A program made the position numbers and the translations under genes. The notes beneath the pieces were generated by a model, which was not told where the DNA came from, made no database searches, and saw nothing but the letters and a program-made list of their open reading frames with translations. Below, piece after piece: positions 24,342 through 37,300 of a DNA stretch of 64,000 nt (the first letter of the stretch is position 1; each line of letters starts with the position of its first letter). Source of the stretch: Congeria kusceri (Eukaryota > Mollusca > Bivalvia > Myida > Dreissenidae); the NCBI GenBank assembly GCA_027627225.1, contig CM051033.1, positions 53,800,410-53,864,409 on the forward strand, in the 5' to 3' direction.

Positions 24342-25862
24342 GTACAATGACAATTATAATTACAATGTGTGTATACTTTAAATGTTCACCTTTAAAGAGA
24401 AAATCAATTTAGTATTTATTTTTTGCAATTCGCGCATCAATACATTGAAGTGTGATTCGTAGGCTTCGCCCCTTGCACTGCAGTAGCGTTGTGTACATAT
24501 CGCAACACAGCAGTATCTTTAATAACACAGTAGTCCTAGTGATACAATTTACTTTTGATTTACTTTTGTTTTGGTTGATATTTCGTAAAAGCAATTTTGA
24601 ACAAGGCGTTTTGTATCCATAATATACATGTAGCAAGAGACGGAAATATTGAAACGCGTTCCAGTTTAGATTTGCGACTGAAGGCTAAACGAGTCGAAAG
24701 TTGTTTTCAGAGTAGTTGCAATTTTGTAAACGCCCATATACATGTGAGGATGGAACCGTGCTTTAGGCGTAGAATATATTTAAATAATTAATGTTTATTT
24801 TTACATTTGAAACGCAATGTTTCATATGTATGTTATACTTCTTTCTTAAAACGACCGATGCATTTTAAAACCGAGTGTTGGGCAAATTTTTCAACACCAC
24901 ATTTTTTTGCACGTCGTGTTAGAACATTTTGTGTAAGAAATTCGGCAAAATATATCGTGAAAGGCCCTAATTCCCAGTGGGACCATATTTCGATGATCCA
25001 TTGTTTTAAATAATCAGTGCACTTCTGGGTAGGATTATTTATTTATTTTGTTGAAATTGATTTAAAAACATGAATGACAGAAAAAAAAATCTAAAAATAT
25101 TTATTTAGAGTCCTTTTTTATGAAATATTTAAAACAGCCACATTTTCTGTCATTTTTCACACGGTGTCTACTATTGTGTCAAAGATTCTGTAAAAGTACA
25201 TAAGAAACCTCTAGTTAATTTTGTCTTCAATGTTGACAATTGATGAATGAACAACATAAAACGTGAACTAATGTTGATACACAGGGCAAAAAACAGGTAT
25301 ATTTCATGTTGTTTCATTGTGTCATCGGAATTTGGAACAAATTCAAGGTGACGGATAAATGGTACTGGAAATGCATTTTCCATTTGTTGGTCATGTTTAT
25401 ATGACAAATTGCAAATAATTTATTGTAGTTGATAGATAAATGATTATTTGTTCAATATTAATGGATATTTTAATTTTTTAAAGTTCACTGAATATCTTTT
25501 AATTGATCAGTTTCTTATGTAATTGGAATATGGACACTCCAGGATAACTAACAGTGTGGATATAAAATCAAGCTGAGAAAAAGGTAAACGACATTTATTA
25601 TTTTACTATTGATCAAAATATCAAATCTATGGAAATGTGTGTCATCGGCCGAAAATATATACAGTACAGTTTCTTTACCTGTGTGACACAAATTGAAAAG
25701 GTCAATTGTTATGCATCTTATTAAACTTATTTGCATAGAACTATGAGCAAGAAGAAAATTGTAATTGTTTTAGTCAAAGCTACTTGTAAATGACAATTCT
25801 GTATTTTCTTTTAACTTTGCTTCAGCTGCTGTTGAAACTCCTGGCCCCGAGTGATATAATTA

Positions 25863-25976
25863 GTAACGATTCACCACAATAACGATTCGACTCATAACGA
25901 TTCGCCACAGTTTAATGACGATTCGCCAGAGGGTGATAACGATTCGCCACTGTGTGTTATAACGATTCGCCACAAA
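25863..25976 (+). repeat. Short degenerate direct repeats, acgattcgccac core, copy 2
   Basis: Counterpart of 9,350-9,465. The cores here are slightly closer to one another (aacgattcgccac occurs more often exactly), so copy 1 may have decayed more. Confidence 0.65.
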
Positions 25977-27522
25977 CTGGATGTACAATATATACTTCGC
26001 CCTGTCGTGTAATGTGAATGGATAAATGTTCGAGAAAATTAACAGGTGAATTTAGTGCAAATCATCCTTAGCTTATGCTTAATTTACCAACGTGAGCCTA
26101 CTTCGATGAGTGTTTTGAGCTTCGCAGCTAGCGAGTCATTTGCGTACTTGAAAATGGGATTTTTACAATGGGACATTCAGCTCTCAGAGGTGACAATTTG
26201 ATGGAGCTCGCACAATTTCCGAGGTGTTGTTGTGGTATTCTTTTGCGAGCTCCACGGGATGACTGCATACCATGCTCGCGTGGTTTTCCGGAGGTTTCCT
26301 TATAAACAATGGGACACGTTTGTTCAACTGGATGTCTGTTATTTGACTGAAACATCTTGTTTCTAAACCGTTCTTTGCTTTAATCTGTTAATCTGTAAAA
26401 TTGTGTATTATTATGTTTGTGTTTGTTAAATTTCATTTGTTTACCTCTTTTGATAAATATAAATTTAAATATAAATATAAAAGAGGGTATGTACGATCTC
26501 ATCGAATTTTCTAAGACAATATGAAAGTAAAATAAAACCTATAATACACTGATAAATAACAAACTAAAGTAAACTTTCAGAAACATTGATATTCGAAAAT
26601 CCTCGAAATACTTAAAAATACTTTTCGTCTTTCAGTCGAAAACTCATTCATGTGCATCAGACATGTACACTTTTGGGAAATCCCCAATATTTGTTGCGTG
26701 TTGACAAAAGTTCTGTGCAGATTGTTCATACGACAGTTTTTTGTTTCTCTCACAAAAACGATTAAAGGTGTCGGTATCGACATCGGTATTGTCGTTATCA
26801 TGAAGTTCATTTTAAAAAGCAACATATGAAGTATGGTATAAATATCTGTTTATTTCTTTTTATTTTAACTTCCCTTGATTATATTCGTCCTCTCATTTGT
26901 GTTGTCCAAATTATGAGAAAATGAAATGTTGATATTGAAATCGTACATACCCCCTTTAAATATTTTTATCCAAAAAGTATTTTTTTATGTTTATGTTGAA
27001 TTTTCTCTCTATGTTATTTCTTTTCTTTCATGCATAATGCTCATCAAATAAGCAAAAATAAAGAAACAACATACATTTTACATGTTACATGTTTATACTT
27101 TATTATTAATAAATTTATTCATTATTAGTTTCGTTTTTTGACAATGCCATGTGTAAATGTGAATTAATCTGTTACTGTATTTCTATTTCTAGTAGTCTCT
27201 CATGAATAGAGGCAACCGGCTTCATTGAAAAATAAAAGCCTGTCACATGATGCATTTAAGCCAATCAGAACATTGTAAAATGATGAAACCAAAGGAAATT
27301 GTAATTATAGTAAATTGAATAGAAAAGACTTAACGAACGGGAAAAATAATAGTTCGCACATCGCATTTGAAGTCCCATACAAAAATCGCATTACTTCATG
27401 GAATACGATGTCCCACCATGTATTAGTTTTCAATTATGTGCATGTGCAATACGCCTTTACAAGTACATGTTCACTGATATCATCTCGATTTAAACATGTC
27501 TAAATATTTCTTGGACCCGTGA

Positions 27523-27858
27523 AAATGGCTCTGCTGGTAACTTATCACAATAGCATTTAAATAATGTATTGTATATAAAAGAGAATATTTTAATAAATTA
27601 ATATTAATTGGATATATATGGACCCAGCATGAATTTACACGCGCCTTAAACATAAGATGAGTGAAATTTAACTTGTAAAGTCGAAGCTAAAGAAAATGGC
27701 TCTGCTGGTACCTGATTACAATAACATTTAAATAATGTATTGTATATAAAAGAGAATATTTTAATAAATTAATATTAATTGGATAAATATGGACCCAGCA
27801 TGAATGTACACGGGCCTTAATCAAAAGATGAGTGAAATTTAACTTGTAAAATCGAAGC
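27523..27858 (+). repeat. Tandem pair, ~171 bp unit, copy 2
   Basis: Counterpart of the pair at 11,027-11,360, with the same unit boundaries and minor substitutions. Confidence 0.85.
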
Positions 27859-28535
27859 TCCTTGGTTTTGTGTACATGTAGATTGTACATTCGGTAGACA
27901 ACTGTTTCGTTTAACCACGACGTGTTAAGTGTTTCGCTACTGCTGAGACAGCCAAGATATATGATGATGAATCTTTCTCTGAAATGATAAATTTTTTGTT
28001 TCATCATTTCATCATTTTAAATGCACTTGAACTAACTTTTAAGAAGTATTAATCTATTAAATACGCTTGTATTCGTGTTATCCCATCCAGATTGTTAATA
28101 TATTTCCCTAAATGTTTGTAGTTCATCGACAAGCAATCCAATGTACATATAAATATCATTGTTTGGTCGTTGTCACACACTCTATAAAGAAATAATGTTC
28201 GATTTTGAGTTGTTTATCTGTAAACAAACAACGATTTTGAGTTCTGATGCGTTTTTCTTCTGCAAGATCCGAAATAAGATCTCAAGGATTTTTGCATTGT
28301 TTGAAAACTTTAAAAAACGACTGCCTGTCCGTGAGGGTTCAATTTGTGACACACTGATTACAAACACACAATTTCATATGCGAGGGAAAATAACCATTGT
28401 GATTGAATCATAAAATAAATAAGTAATTATCACACAATACCTCAGATAAACGTCATTATCTACGGTTCAAAGAACATCTCTCGTGTATTATGCACTTTTG
28501 TTTTGGTGCAGTTTAGCTACCTCGTTTTCCTATTA

Positions 28536-29095
28536 TAGTGCGAAATTATTAACCTGACACTCATGAATATTCCGTATGCAATCGGGATTTATTTATAGAT
28601 AATAAGACACGTATCAAACGTATCATAGGCCATTTTACAATCTAAATTGATATCGTATAGATTTATATGTGGCTAGGAAGAATAGTGTATGCCGCGCTTG
28701 CAAAGCGAAGGTTTGAGTTCGAGTCCCTGCGTCGACATTTTATAAACATGAGCATTTTAAAAATTATTATTATAATTATTAAACGAAATTGATACTTTCA
28801 TGTATAATTACTTTCTGTATGAATAATACAAAAATAAAAGAAACAATATTAATTAGATCAAATAAAAAATAATTTAAAACAATGATTATGATACATTTTT
28901 TAATTAATATCATATGATTTGCACATTTTAAGAATAACTCATACAATTTTACAAAGGTCGCTGTCAGAAGGAATTGAACTCGGCCGATGGCGTGGGGCGC
29001 TAGCACTTATACCACACGACCATTAAATACCACTCTCGCTACACCGTATTTAAATCTATATCAACATAAATTCCGATAACAGAAACTCGTCCAAT
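28536..29095. mobile_element. Same MITE in copy 2, right terminus deleted
   Basis: The left terminus is intact at 28,536, but about 85 bp including the right inverted repeat are missing. Sequence jumps from actcgtccaa directly to ttatcagaatttag. The interior tRNA-like sequences persist (28,668-28,738 plus; 28,956-29,021 minus). Confidence 0.78.
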
Positions 29096-29380
29096 TTATC
29101 AGAATTTAGTTTTGTTTGTACCTTTAATCTACATGTGTACTTGTTTGATTGGAAATACTTTCTAGCGTTATCTGTATTTAGTGTAGCAGTTCCGACCTGT
29201 TGTTTGGTTAACTATGTAACATAAATATTATGAACTGGTATATTTATGTTGTGTTTATAAAACGGAATTTGTGTCTCATTATAAACGAAAACTTAGTTTG
29301 TTCACTCGTAGTTTTGAAAAAATGCCTTCAAATCATATCTTCACATCAAATTTCATGAAGTCAAGTTTTACGCTTGCGTT

Positions 29381-30323
29381 ATTGGCAGGTTATCTGCAGA
29401 TATCACCCTCTCAGGTTGCATCTCATGGTTATCCTGCTTTTCGACACGTCGAACTCCTCTACGATACACACGGGGTTGATTTGGCTTTTGATATGTATGA
29501 CGTTTACCATTCTTAAATATCCAAGCATCCCTTTCTGTCTTAGGGCCTTTAGCTGCTGACGCTGCAAATATGTCAAATCATTTGACATTCTAATTCCGTT
29601 CGTCTTAGTTGATCTGTATATCCGAATAACTTAAATTTTTCTTCTGGTCTTTCAAACTCAACTATAATCATTCTGGGCTCGTTTGATTTACCAGTGACCT
29701 TTGACCCAATGCGCTGCGGCCTTACTAATGTTGAGTCATTAAAGTCATAACTTTCATCGACTGAGCTAAGGACTTTATCCCTTACTATTGTTTTCAGCTC
29801 TGCACTACTGCTTTCAACTTCTTCTATCCCAAATACTCTTAAGGAATGTTTTAGCCTTTCTGATTCTATAATGTTCAATTGTGCTTCTATACCTGATATT
29901 CTTGACTCATACTGCTCATCATGGTATGCCAAACTCTCTATATCACTTTGCAATACTTCCCATTTGTAATTTATGTGTTCAATCCTTTTATATAATTGTA
30001 TTATCTTCTCATTAGCCTTTTTCTGAGCTGTTTCTATGCTGCTTATCTGTGAATGCATTTTAGCCATTTATGTCTTAAGGCCAACAACATCAGGCTTTAC
30101 ACTATCTACAGCATGTTTCACTTCTTTGATGTCATCATTAGTTGTATTTATAGCTTTGAGAATCTTCTCAGTATTTTCATTGTTCAAGTCAGAAATAGGA
30201 CCTGGGTTCAGCTCTACGTCTGATGGCAAAAATAGTAATCTCTGAGCATATGACATGTATGCCCTACCATATTTTAGAATTGGAGTTGTTTCCCTTTGAG
30301 ATACTACGAAAGCCCATTCACAG
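29381..30323 (-). pseudogene. Retrotransposon ORF1, inverted segment with N-terminal 2A-like motif
   Basis: Read leftward from 30,323: the N-terminus contains LLFLPSDVELNPGP, then an acidic/lysine-rich stretch, an in-frame TAA near 30,070 (GLKT-stop-MAKMH), a probable coiled-coil region (KKANEKIIQLYKRIEHINYK), an RNA-recognition-like core (RVFGIEEVE ... EPRMIIVEF), and a basic C-terminal part. A 1-base loss after DQLRR shifts the frame relative to copy 1. In intact relatives ORF1 proteins bind element RNA. The protein here is broken. Confidence 0.75.
30197..30220 (-). other. 2A-like ribosome-skipping motif (DVELNPGP)
   Basis: Eight codons give DVELNPGP, which matches the D-x-E-x-N-P-G-P consensus, preceded by a leucine-rich stretch as in functional 2A sequences. 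2A-like peptides are described at ORF1 N-termini of some non-LTR retrotransposons. Whether this copy is active is moot because the ORF is broken. Confidence 0.75.
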
Positions 30324-30552
30324 ATCAACTAAGACGAACGGAATTAGAAATTCAAATGATTTGACATATTTGCAGCGTCAGCAGCTAAAGGCCCTACGAC
30401 ATATAAGAATGGTAAACGTCATACATATCAAAGGCAAATCAACCCCGTGTGTATCGTAGAGGACTTCGACGTGTAGAAAAGCAGAATAACCATGAGATGC
30501 AACCTGAGAGCGTAATATCTGCAGATAACCTGCCAATCGAAAATATGCAATA
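30324..30552 (+). pseudogene. Second, sense-oriented piece of ORF1 C-terminus
   Basis: Starts at the codons for DQLRR and runs through TYLQRQQLKAL to the terminal PESVISADNLPIENMQ and a stop. About 25 bases present in the inverted piece (acagagagggatgcttggat) are missing. Together with the inverted piece it brackets the inversion junction at 30,323/30,324. Confidence 0.75.
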
Positions 30553-30580
30553 GGAAGACGGCCAAGGCTCAGTCGAATCG

Positions 30581-31748
30581 GTGCATGTTATACACTTTCT
30601 TAGCTGGAATATTGAAGGTTTAAAGTCAAACCTTTCTCGTTTTGATGTTGCCGGTATAATTAAGGGCATCGATATTTTTGCATTTCAAGAAACATGGGAT
30701 ATAAACAGTTACAATTGTTTGCAATATTTCCCTGATCTTCTTCTATATACGTGTCAAGCTAAGAAGTCATTGGTTGGTGGCCGCCCCCTTGGTGGAGTTT
30801 TTGTAGGAATCAAGAATATCTATACTAAGTATGTAACGCGTGTCGCGGAAAGTTTGTATTTGGCATTCTTCTAAAACTTGATAAATCATTATTTAGTCCA
30901 GCCAAGTACATTCTTAATGTTTCTTTGTATACCCCGCTCCCCAGAACATTTTCCTGCATATGACGGAAAACACGACTCGGGTTTAAAGCAATTAAAGGAG
31001 TGTTTAGTTGAGTTTAGTTTGGGTGATATTGAGCTGTTTTTGTGCGGTGATTTCAATGCTAGGACAGCAAACTTATTCGACTTTACAGAATTTAAGGATA
31101 GTATCCCCGAGTTTTAAAATCTCCATGATATACTTAATGGAGATATGGGAATAAATAGGAAATAGGTAGATGATACAATTAATACATTTGGAAAAGAATT
31201 GATTAACTTTTGTAAAGCTCGTGCTTGTTATATTGCAAATGGGCGATTTGGAGTTCGAAGTAGTGGATTAACATTTATAAATCAAAATGGTTGCAGTGTG
31301 ATTGATTATTATATTGTTTCACTAGAGGTGTTTGGTAGGATAAAATCACTTGATATCCTCGATAACATTGAAAGTACCCATATGCCAATACAAGTGTGTA
31401 TGAAATGCCATAGTTTAGCAAAATCAAAGCTTATGATAAATGCACTGAAAAACAATTTTACAGTATTAATAATGAGAACAGTCATGAGTATCTGGAAAGT
31501 TTAGCAGAAAATATATTGACTAAACATCTAGAGGACCTTGAAGATATTTTTAATGATAACACGGTGGATATTTCTAATATTGTTACCCAAATAGAAGATA
31601 TACATTTGGAGAGCAGTTCTGAGTTCAAGAAGAGCAAACGAATAACTATAAACAAAAGTAAACCGTGGTTTGATACTGCTTGTCAACGTGCAAAACAAGA
31701 AAGCAAAGCATGTTTAAGGCGTTTTCGGACCAACCGACTGGAAAATGA

Positions 31749-31796
<48 letters not shown>

Positions 31797-34010
31797 CAGT
31801 AAGCAAAAATATAAACTATGTGTAAAAGCACGCGTGTAATATACAATAAAAATATTCTGAAAAGCTTAATTCCTCAGTTAGCAGGAGTTGCGACGTTTGG
31901 AGTGAAATGCGTAAAATTTCTGGTAAAACAAGGGCGGAGCCAAATATTCCCACGGAAGTTTGGTTTGAACATTTTAAGAATTTGTTTGCAGATGACGATT
32001 CTGAGGAAACAGGGTCTGTGATGGAAGGTATATCAGATAGCGATTTTGACGATATTGAGGACATCATTTCTAATTCTTGTATAACATATGATGAAATTAC
32101 GGATGCATTTAAAACTATAAATGTTAAAAAAGCTGTTGGTGGACGGATTGTACCACAACATGTTATATATGGTCAAAATGTACTCTTGCCATTTCTTAGT
32201 AAACTTTTTAACAGGTTATTTGGTACGGGAGAATTTCCAATACAGTGGGCAAATTCTGTGATTATTCCAATACATAAAAAGGGGGACACAACTTGTGTTA
32301 ATAATTACAGGGGAATTGCGTTTATTGACATTATAAGTAAGGTCTATATATAAATGTTAACAAAACGATTAACTTTTTATGTTGAGGCGTGTGATAGAAT
32401 TTGTGAATCGCAAGCTGGTTTTAGAGCCCGGAATTCCACAATTGATAATGCTTATGTTTTATATGCTATTGTACAGAAATATTTGTCTATTAAAAGACAA
32501 TTATGTGTAGCCTTTGTTGACTTTCAAAAGGCTTTTGATTCTGTATATCGACCTATTCTATATAATGTTGTGCGTAAAAATAGTATAAACGGGAATTTAT
32601 TCAATGTCATCAAGTCTCTATATGGAACTGTAAAAGCATGTGTTAAAACTACAAGTGGTTGTACTGATTATTTTACTTGCCCCGTTGGTCTTAGACAAGG
32701 CTGTAAATAAAGCCCTATACTGTTTGTTATGTTTATTAATGAACTGTACAAATTTTTATGTGAAAAAATTACTCGCGGCATCCAATTGCACCCCAGTATC
32801 ACTGAAGTATTTCTCCTCATGTTTGCAGATGATATCGCCTTAGTTTCAGATACTGTGATTGGATTACAAAGACAATTAAATAACTTACATACATTTTGTA
32901 CTGACAAAAAATAAATGTAAATATAACTAAAACAAAAGTTGTTGTTTTTAAAAGTGGTGGTCCTTTATCTATGCGTGATAAATGGACATATTCTAACGTA
33001 CCCCTTGAAACTGTAATTGGTTTTACCTACGTCGGTTTGTACTTTTCTAGTACTTTGTCTATATATAAAATGGCTGAATCAATGTCCGTGAAGGCCAAAC
33101 GAGCTTTTATTAAGTGTTTTTAACTCTTTAAACCAGTTCCCATGTTACCCTATAAGACTTTCTTTAAATTATTTGATACTAAAATTGCAACGATTTTGAT
33201 ACATGGAGCAGAATTATGAGGCATGAAGCAAATGGCATGTTCTGAGAATTTACATATTTATGCTTGCAAACGATTTTTATGTGTGAACATGCATTCATGT
33301 AATAATGCAGTTGTTGGAGATTTAGGTAGATATCCAATAAACATATTTGCTCCTAAACGTTGTATAACATATTGGTTAAGATTGCTGAAATTGCCTAGTG
33401 ATAGATATGTTCGTTTACGCTATGAAATGCTAGGTTATTTTGATAACTTAGGCTATTGTAATTGTGTAACCAACATAAGAACTAATCTATATGAGGATGG
33501 ATTTGGTTATGTGTGGGAGGCACAAGGTGTTAATAATGAAAATATGTTCCTTTTTAATTATACCCAGAGACTTAAGGATCAGTATATTCAGAAGTGGAAT
33601 TCAATATGTTTGAATACAAGTAAACTGTGTCACTATGTTAAAAATATGTTAAAAACAGAAAATTACATAAATGTTATTGATATAGCGAATTTAGAAAATG
33701 TTTTGCGAGTTTTAGAAGCTCTTCTCAATGTTTGATGGTTGAAAAAGGACGCCATTATAATATTAAAAAAGAAAACCGAACATGTGTTTATTGTGATGTA
33801 TTTTTAGAGGATGAATACCATTTTGTTATGATCTGTCCACTTTATCATGATCTTAGAGTTAAGTATTTGTCTTCTCACTATATTAATAACGCTAGTTTGG
33901 AAATGTTTTATAGTCTGATGTCTAGTGACGATTTGATATTATACGCAACCTGGCTATTTATTTATTATGCACTTGAAGAGAGGGCAAAATATATGGCAAT
34001 ATTTAACTAA
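30581..34010 (+). pseudogene. Retrotransposon ORF2: AP-like endonuclease and reverse transcriptase (broken)
   Basis: The endonuclease is recognisable from FLSWNIEGLKSNL, FAFQETW, LCGDFNART and SVIDYYIVS. The final SDH motif reads STH, so the catalytic Asp is lost. A linker with SKPWFDTACQRAK is interrupted by a (TA)n run at 31,752-31,793. The reverse transcriptase follows: IIPIHKKGD, NYRGIAF, QAGFRARNST, motif A FVDFQKAFDS, motif B LRQGCK-stop-SPILF, motif C MFADDIALVS. The C-terminal part ends with a Cys/His cluster (CVYC...EYHFVMICP). The frame changes at least near 30,874, 31,117, 31,504, 31,840 and 32,900, with in-frame TAA at about 32,352 and 32,708. Clearly inactive. Confidence 0.87.
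31752..31793 (+). repeat. (TA)n expansion inside LINE ORF2 linker
   Basis: About 21 TA units between the codons for ENDS and NSKQKYK. The run reads as alternating Tyr-Ile and happens to keep the frame open to 31,839. Confidence 0.92.
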
Positions 34011-34255
34011 AGTTATTATATTTAACAATCATAAGACAAAATATAAACTGATGTTTACCTCAAATTAAGACAAAAACATATTTCATGCAAAAGTGTATAT
34101 TGTACTTGTGACATGTTAGTGTTAATATTTAACTAAGTTATTATATTTAACAATCATAAGACAAAATATAAACTGATGTTTACCTCAAATTAAGACAAAA
34201 ACATATTTCATGCAAAAGTGTATATTGTACTTGTGACATGTTAGTGTTAATATTT
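33998..34255 (+). repeat. 126 bp tandem pair across the ORF2 stop and 3' UTR
   Basis: Two units start aatatttaactaa(a)gttatt and end at gacatgttagtgtt. The first includes the ORF2 stop codon. A third, diverged stretch of the same sequence lies at 35,241-35,315, outside the element's tail, and suggests another fragment of the same family. Confidence 0.85.
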
Positions 34256-36249
34256 ACACCATTCACTCCACCGTATATGTATATATGTATGTTTGGTGTA
34301 TGAATATGGGCTGGAGGCCTACTTATACAATAAACTCAATTGAATTGAATTTAATTGTAGCTAGTGAGCGGGGCTTATAAATTGTATCGAATAGAAAATG
34401 GTATTCTTGTGATATACGAGGTAAGGTTAATTTTACATGCTGAACAACAGGCAGCATTAAAAAAACTATTTCGAGACTCACACAGACGCATACACATTAA
34501 TACACTTGCATACATATACGCAATATCAACAGTACGTAAACAACCAGTTGTTTTTAATAAATATTCATAGAAAAAAAACATTTCGGGGTTCATAATCGCA
34601 GTGGCTTGAAAAAAATATGAGTATGCAGCCTTTTCGGCTCTTGTGGCTGTACCCAGGAGAGGAATAAATGAGGGCGAACAGTAGGGATATTGGTGGTTAA
34701 TGGGTACGGAAATGCTGCACATACTTATATATCGACACTCATTAGCAAATAATACCCAAGTAGTTATGTTAATATGAGATAATGACAATTAGGTTAAACA
34801 TAATACTATATAAACTGTAATACTAAGAAATGGGAGTCAACAATTATTCGATTACACAAATTATTTAATTTTCAATCAACTCATTAGTACATAATTGTCG
34901 AGCACACATTGAGATACTGTCTGAGTGTATCGTTTAAGTGATAATCTTGAAATTACGAGTGTATGGGAAAATATGTAACATATGAATATATACAAGCTCC
35001 AAATCTTAGTCCACAATTAACATAGAATTTAAAGAAAATTCAAAGACAAAAAAAATGAGCATTGCTTTGTTATGCGTTCGTTTTCGGTTCATGTTAATTA
35101 GAACATAGAAATAATAAAGATTTTGATATATAAAAAAAACAAAAAATCTTATTCATTTTTCAGATACGACCCTTTTGCACCAAAACTAATTACAACATTG
35201 AGCAAAACTGTCGTAACTGGATATTTTTCAAATATCTTAGTAAACAATCATAAGACAAAATATAAACTGATGTTTACCTCAAATTTAGACGAGAAACATA
35301 TTTCATGCAAATGGTTAAGTCTGTATTGAAACAAACAAAAGTTTTTGTCAGTTTTTCTGTTCTTCTGAAAACTTTTCAAACAGTCAGTTACGACCATTTT
35401 GCGCTAATCCCGCTATATATTTATGCTTATATAGGTATTATGTATTCAGAAAATAGTGATTTAATCCTGACACATTGCAAGCGAACTATGCAAGCCATAC
35501 ATTTCGACATAATGATATAGATAAATTACAACAAACAATGCAGTTCCAAAATGGAACTATTGCATTATTGTGTAAAAGCCTCATATTTTGACAATGCAAT
35601 CATTATATATATGAACACATAATAATGTATTCAAAACGGTGGGTCATTTTACTTAGAAATAATTTGACTGAATTATTTTAACAATACTTGTTGATTTCAA
35701 TGACGAAGTTATTATTTGTCACCAAGTGCGTACACAGGGAACTTGCAGTAACTGTAGTATTACTTACATATAAATTGCAAAATAAAGTATAACATGTCCA
35801 CATGATAGGTTTACTATCGTATCATGCTACTGAGTAGAAGTCAGGTTAATGAACATTTCATTTAGGAAATTACAGTTGACTTTGCAAACTGCCATTGGGT
35901 AGTGATAAAGATTTCTTTCACATGAATTTCGACAAACTTAAAACCAAGTTATAATAGCAACATGACAGTGACAATAAAGCTAATCGAACAACCGTTAATG
36001 AGACTGTCAGCTTGTGGTTATCCACATGTACATTAAATATCTTGGCACTGTTACACACTACATAACGTCGTATCCGTTACCATATTCGTGCATCTCACCA
36101 TGCTAGCGAAATGAAGCAAGCGATAGGAACTTTTTTGCATAAAATATACATAAAAAAAGGATACGTTTGCAATATAACCAGAGTACACGGGTTAACGATT
36201 ACGCTTACAACGACAATGTTTTCACGCAAGCAACACACGCCCTTAAGTA

Positions 36250-37300
36250 ACTTGAGTATACTGGCTGATTACCTGTATCCAAACGTAAGAACACACATTA
36301 TTACTTATATACTTCAAATATATTTCAAGTTGAAACGTGCAATTGTCCCTACCATACAGGCGATGGTGACTTTATTAAACAGCTAGTAAAGACCAGAACC
36401 TCAATCATGCCAAGATGGGCGGACATATTTAAATAAGCTTACAACATTTTTGTTTCATAACTGGTACATATAGAACACGCACGTCAATAGGAAATAGAGC
36501 CAACTGTAAAATGCACATTTATGTAATATAATTAGTATTTCTTATATATTTCTAAACCGTATTACCACTACACATCAAAATAATGCTGGGAATATGCCAC
36601 ACCACACAAATCTGTTTGTTGTATCACGACAATGTTTAAATGGATAACTGTATACAATTCTGTAAACGTATACAATTAAAGTGTGAGTATTTGTTAATAA
36701 GAACATCTCAGAAAGTCATTATACAATTGAATCAGTTTAAATGGATAATTTGTATACAATTCGGTCAACATATACAATATTAGCGTAACTGTATGTTAAT
36801 ATAAACATCTCAGAAATTCATACTACAGTTGAATCAGTAACAAGTGCCCCTACTAAAATACAACATAGGACTTCTTCCTGTTGCTTATGCAATATGTTGA
36901 TGTCACTAAGCAAAACTAGTCTCGAGTGAAAATACATGCCGTGCACTGTTCTGATCAAACCGGCATGGAGTGCTTGTAGAGAAGAACAAATATAGACTTA
37001 TACGCTTTTGAACAATTAGTCATACACATTTTGTTTGTTTATTTTGTATATATTGTGTGTTTATATTTTTAAAGTGAAGTTGGCATCTGTATCAGATTCA
37101 TGTGCATTGAATAATCTTGAAATAACGTAGCGGTATTTTTACTAACGTTTTCCCCGGTATTTTATGTAGTATTAGTGCATTAAGTAAACGAATATAACTG
37201 CCATTCGAGTATTTTATTTCTACACATGACTTCAGAATATGATGAAATCAGTAAGCCAATGAACACCACTAAAATGGCGATTTCATAATAACCGAAACAT
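36250..37300 (+). repeat. Old diverged duplication, member A
   Basis: Several blocks match 40,950-42,120 in the same order at an offset of about 4.7-4.8 kb: ggctgattacctgtatccaa/gactgataacctttatcaaa, gtttaaatgga..gtatacaattcggtcaac, and acacatgacttcagaatatg..agtaagccaatg. The alignment is heavily gapped. No ORF is conserved. Confidence 0.65.

Larger units (their letters stand above)
22130..29380. other. Upstream/intergenic DNA of copy 2, no gene recognised
   Basis: Collinear with 5,722-13,217. Open frames up to about 106 codons are not preserved at the same length in copy 1, which argues against coding function. Its repeats are listed separately. Confidence 0.6.
29381..34353 (+). mobile_element. 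APE-type non-LTR retrotransposon with inverted 5' part (decayed)
   Basis: One insertion in two opposed pieces. 29,381-30,323 is the ORF1 region in minus orientation, running from the ORF1 C-terminus at the left flank to the N-terminus at the junction. From 30,324 the element runs plus: the end of ORF1 again, then ORF2 with endonuclease and reverse transcriptase, a 126 bp tandem pair, and a tail ending in ataaactcaattgaattgaa. This is the arrangement expected from twin priming during target-primed reverse transcription, with about 200 bp of ORF1 represented in both pieces. The C-terminal Cys/His cluster and 2A-bearing ORF1 resemble CR1-like elements; the clade is an inference. Many stops and frameshifts, so not autonomous. 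Confidence 0.87.

Noticed and set aside
34375..34788. 137-codon minus-strand frame as a gene
   Set aside because: No recognisable domain, no splice context, AT-rich flank next to a LINE tail, and no second copy to test conservation.
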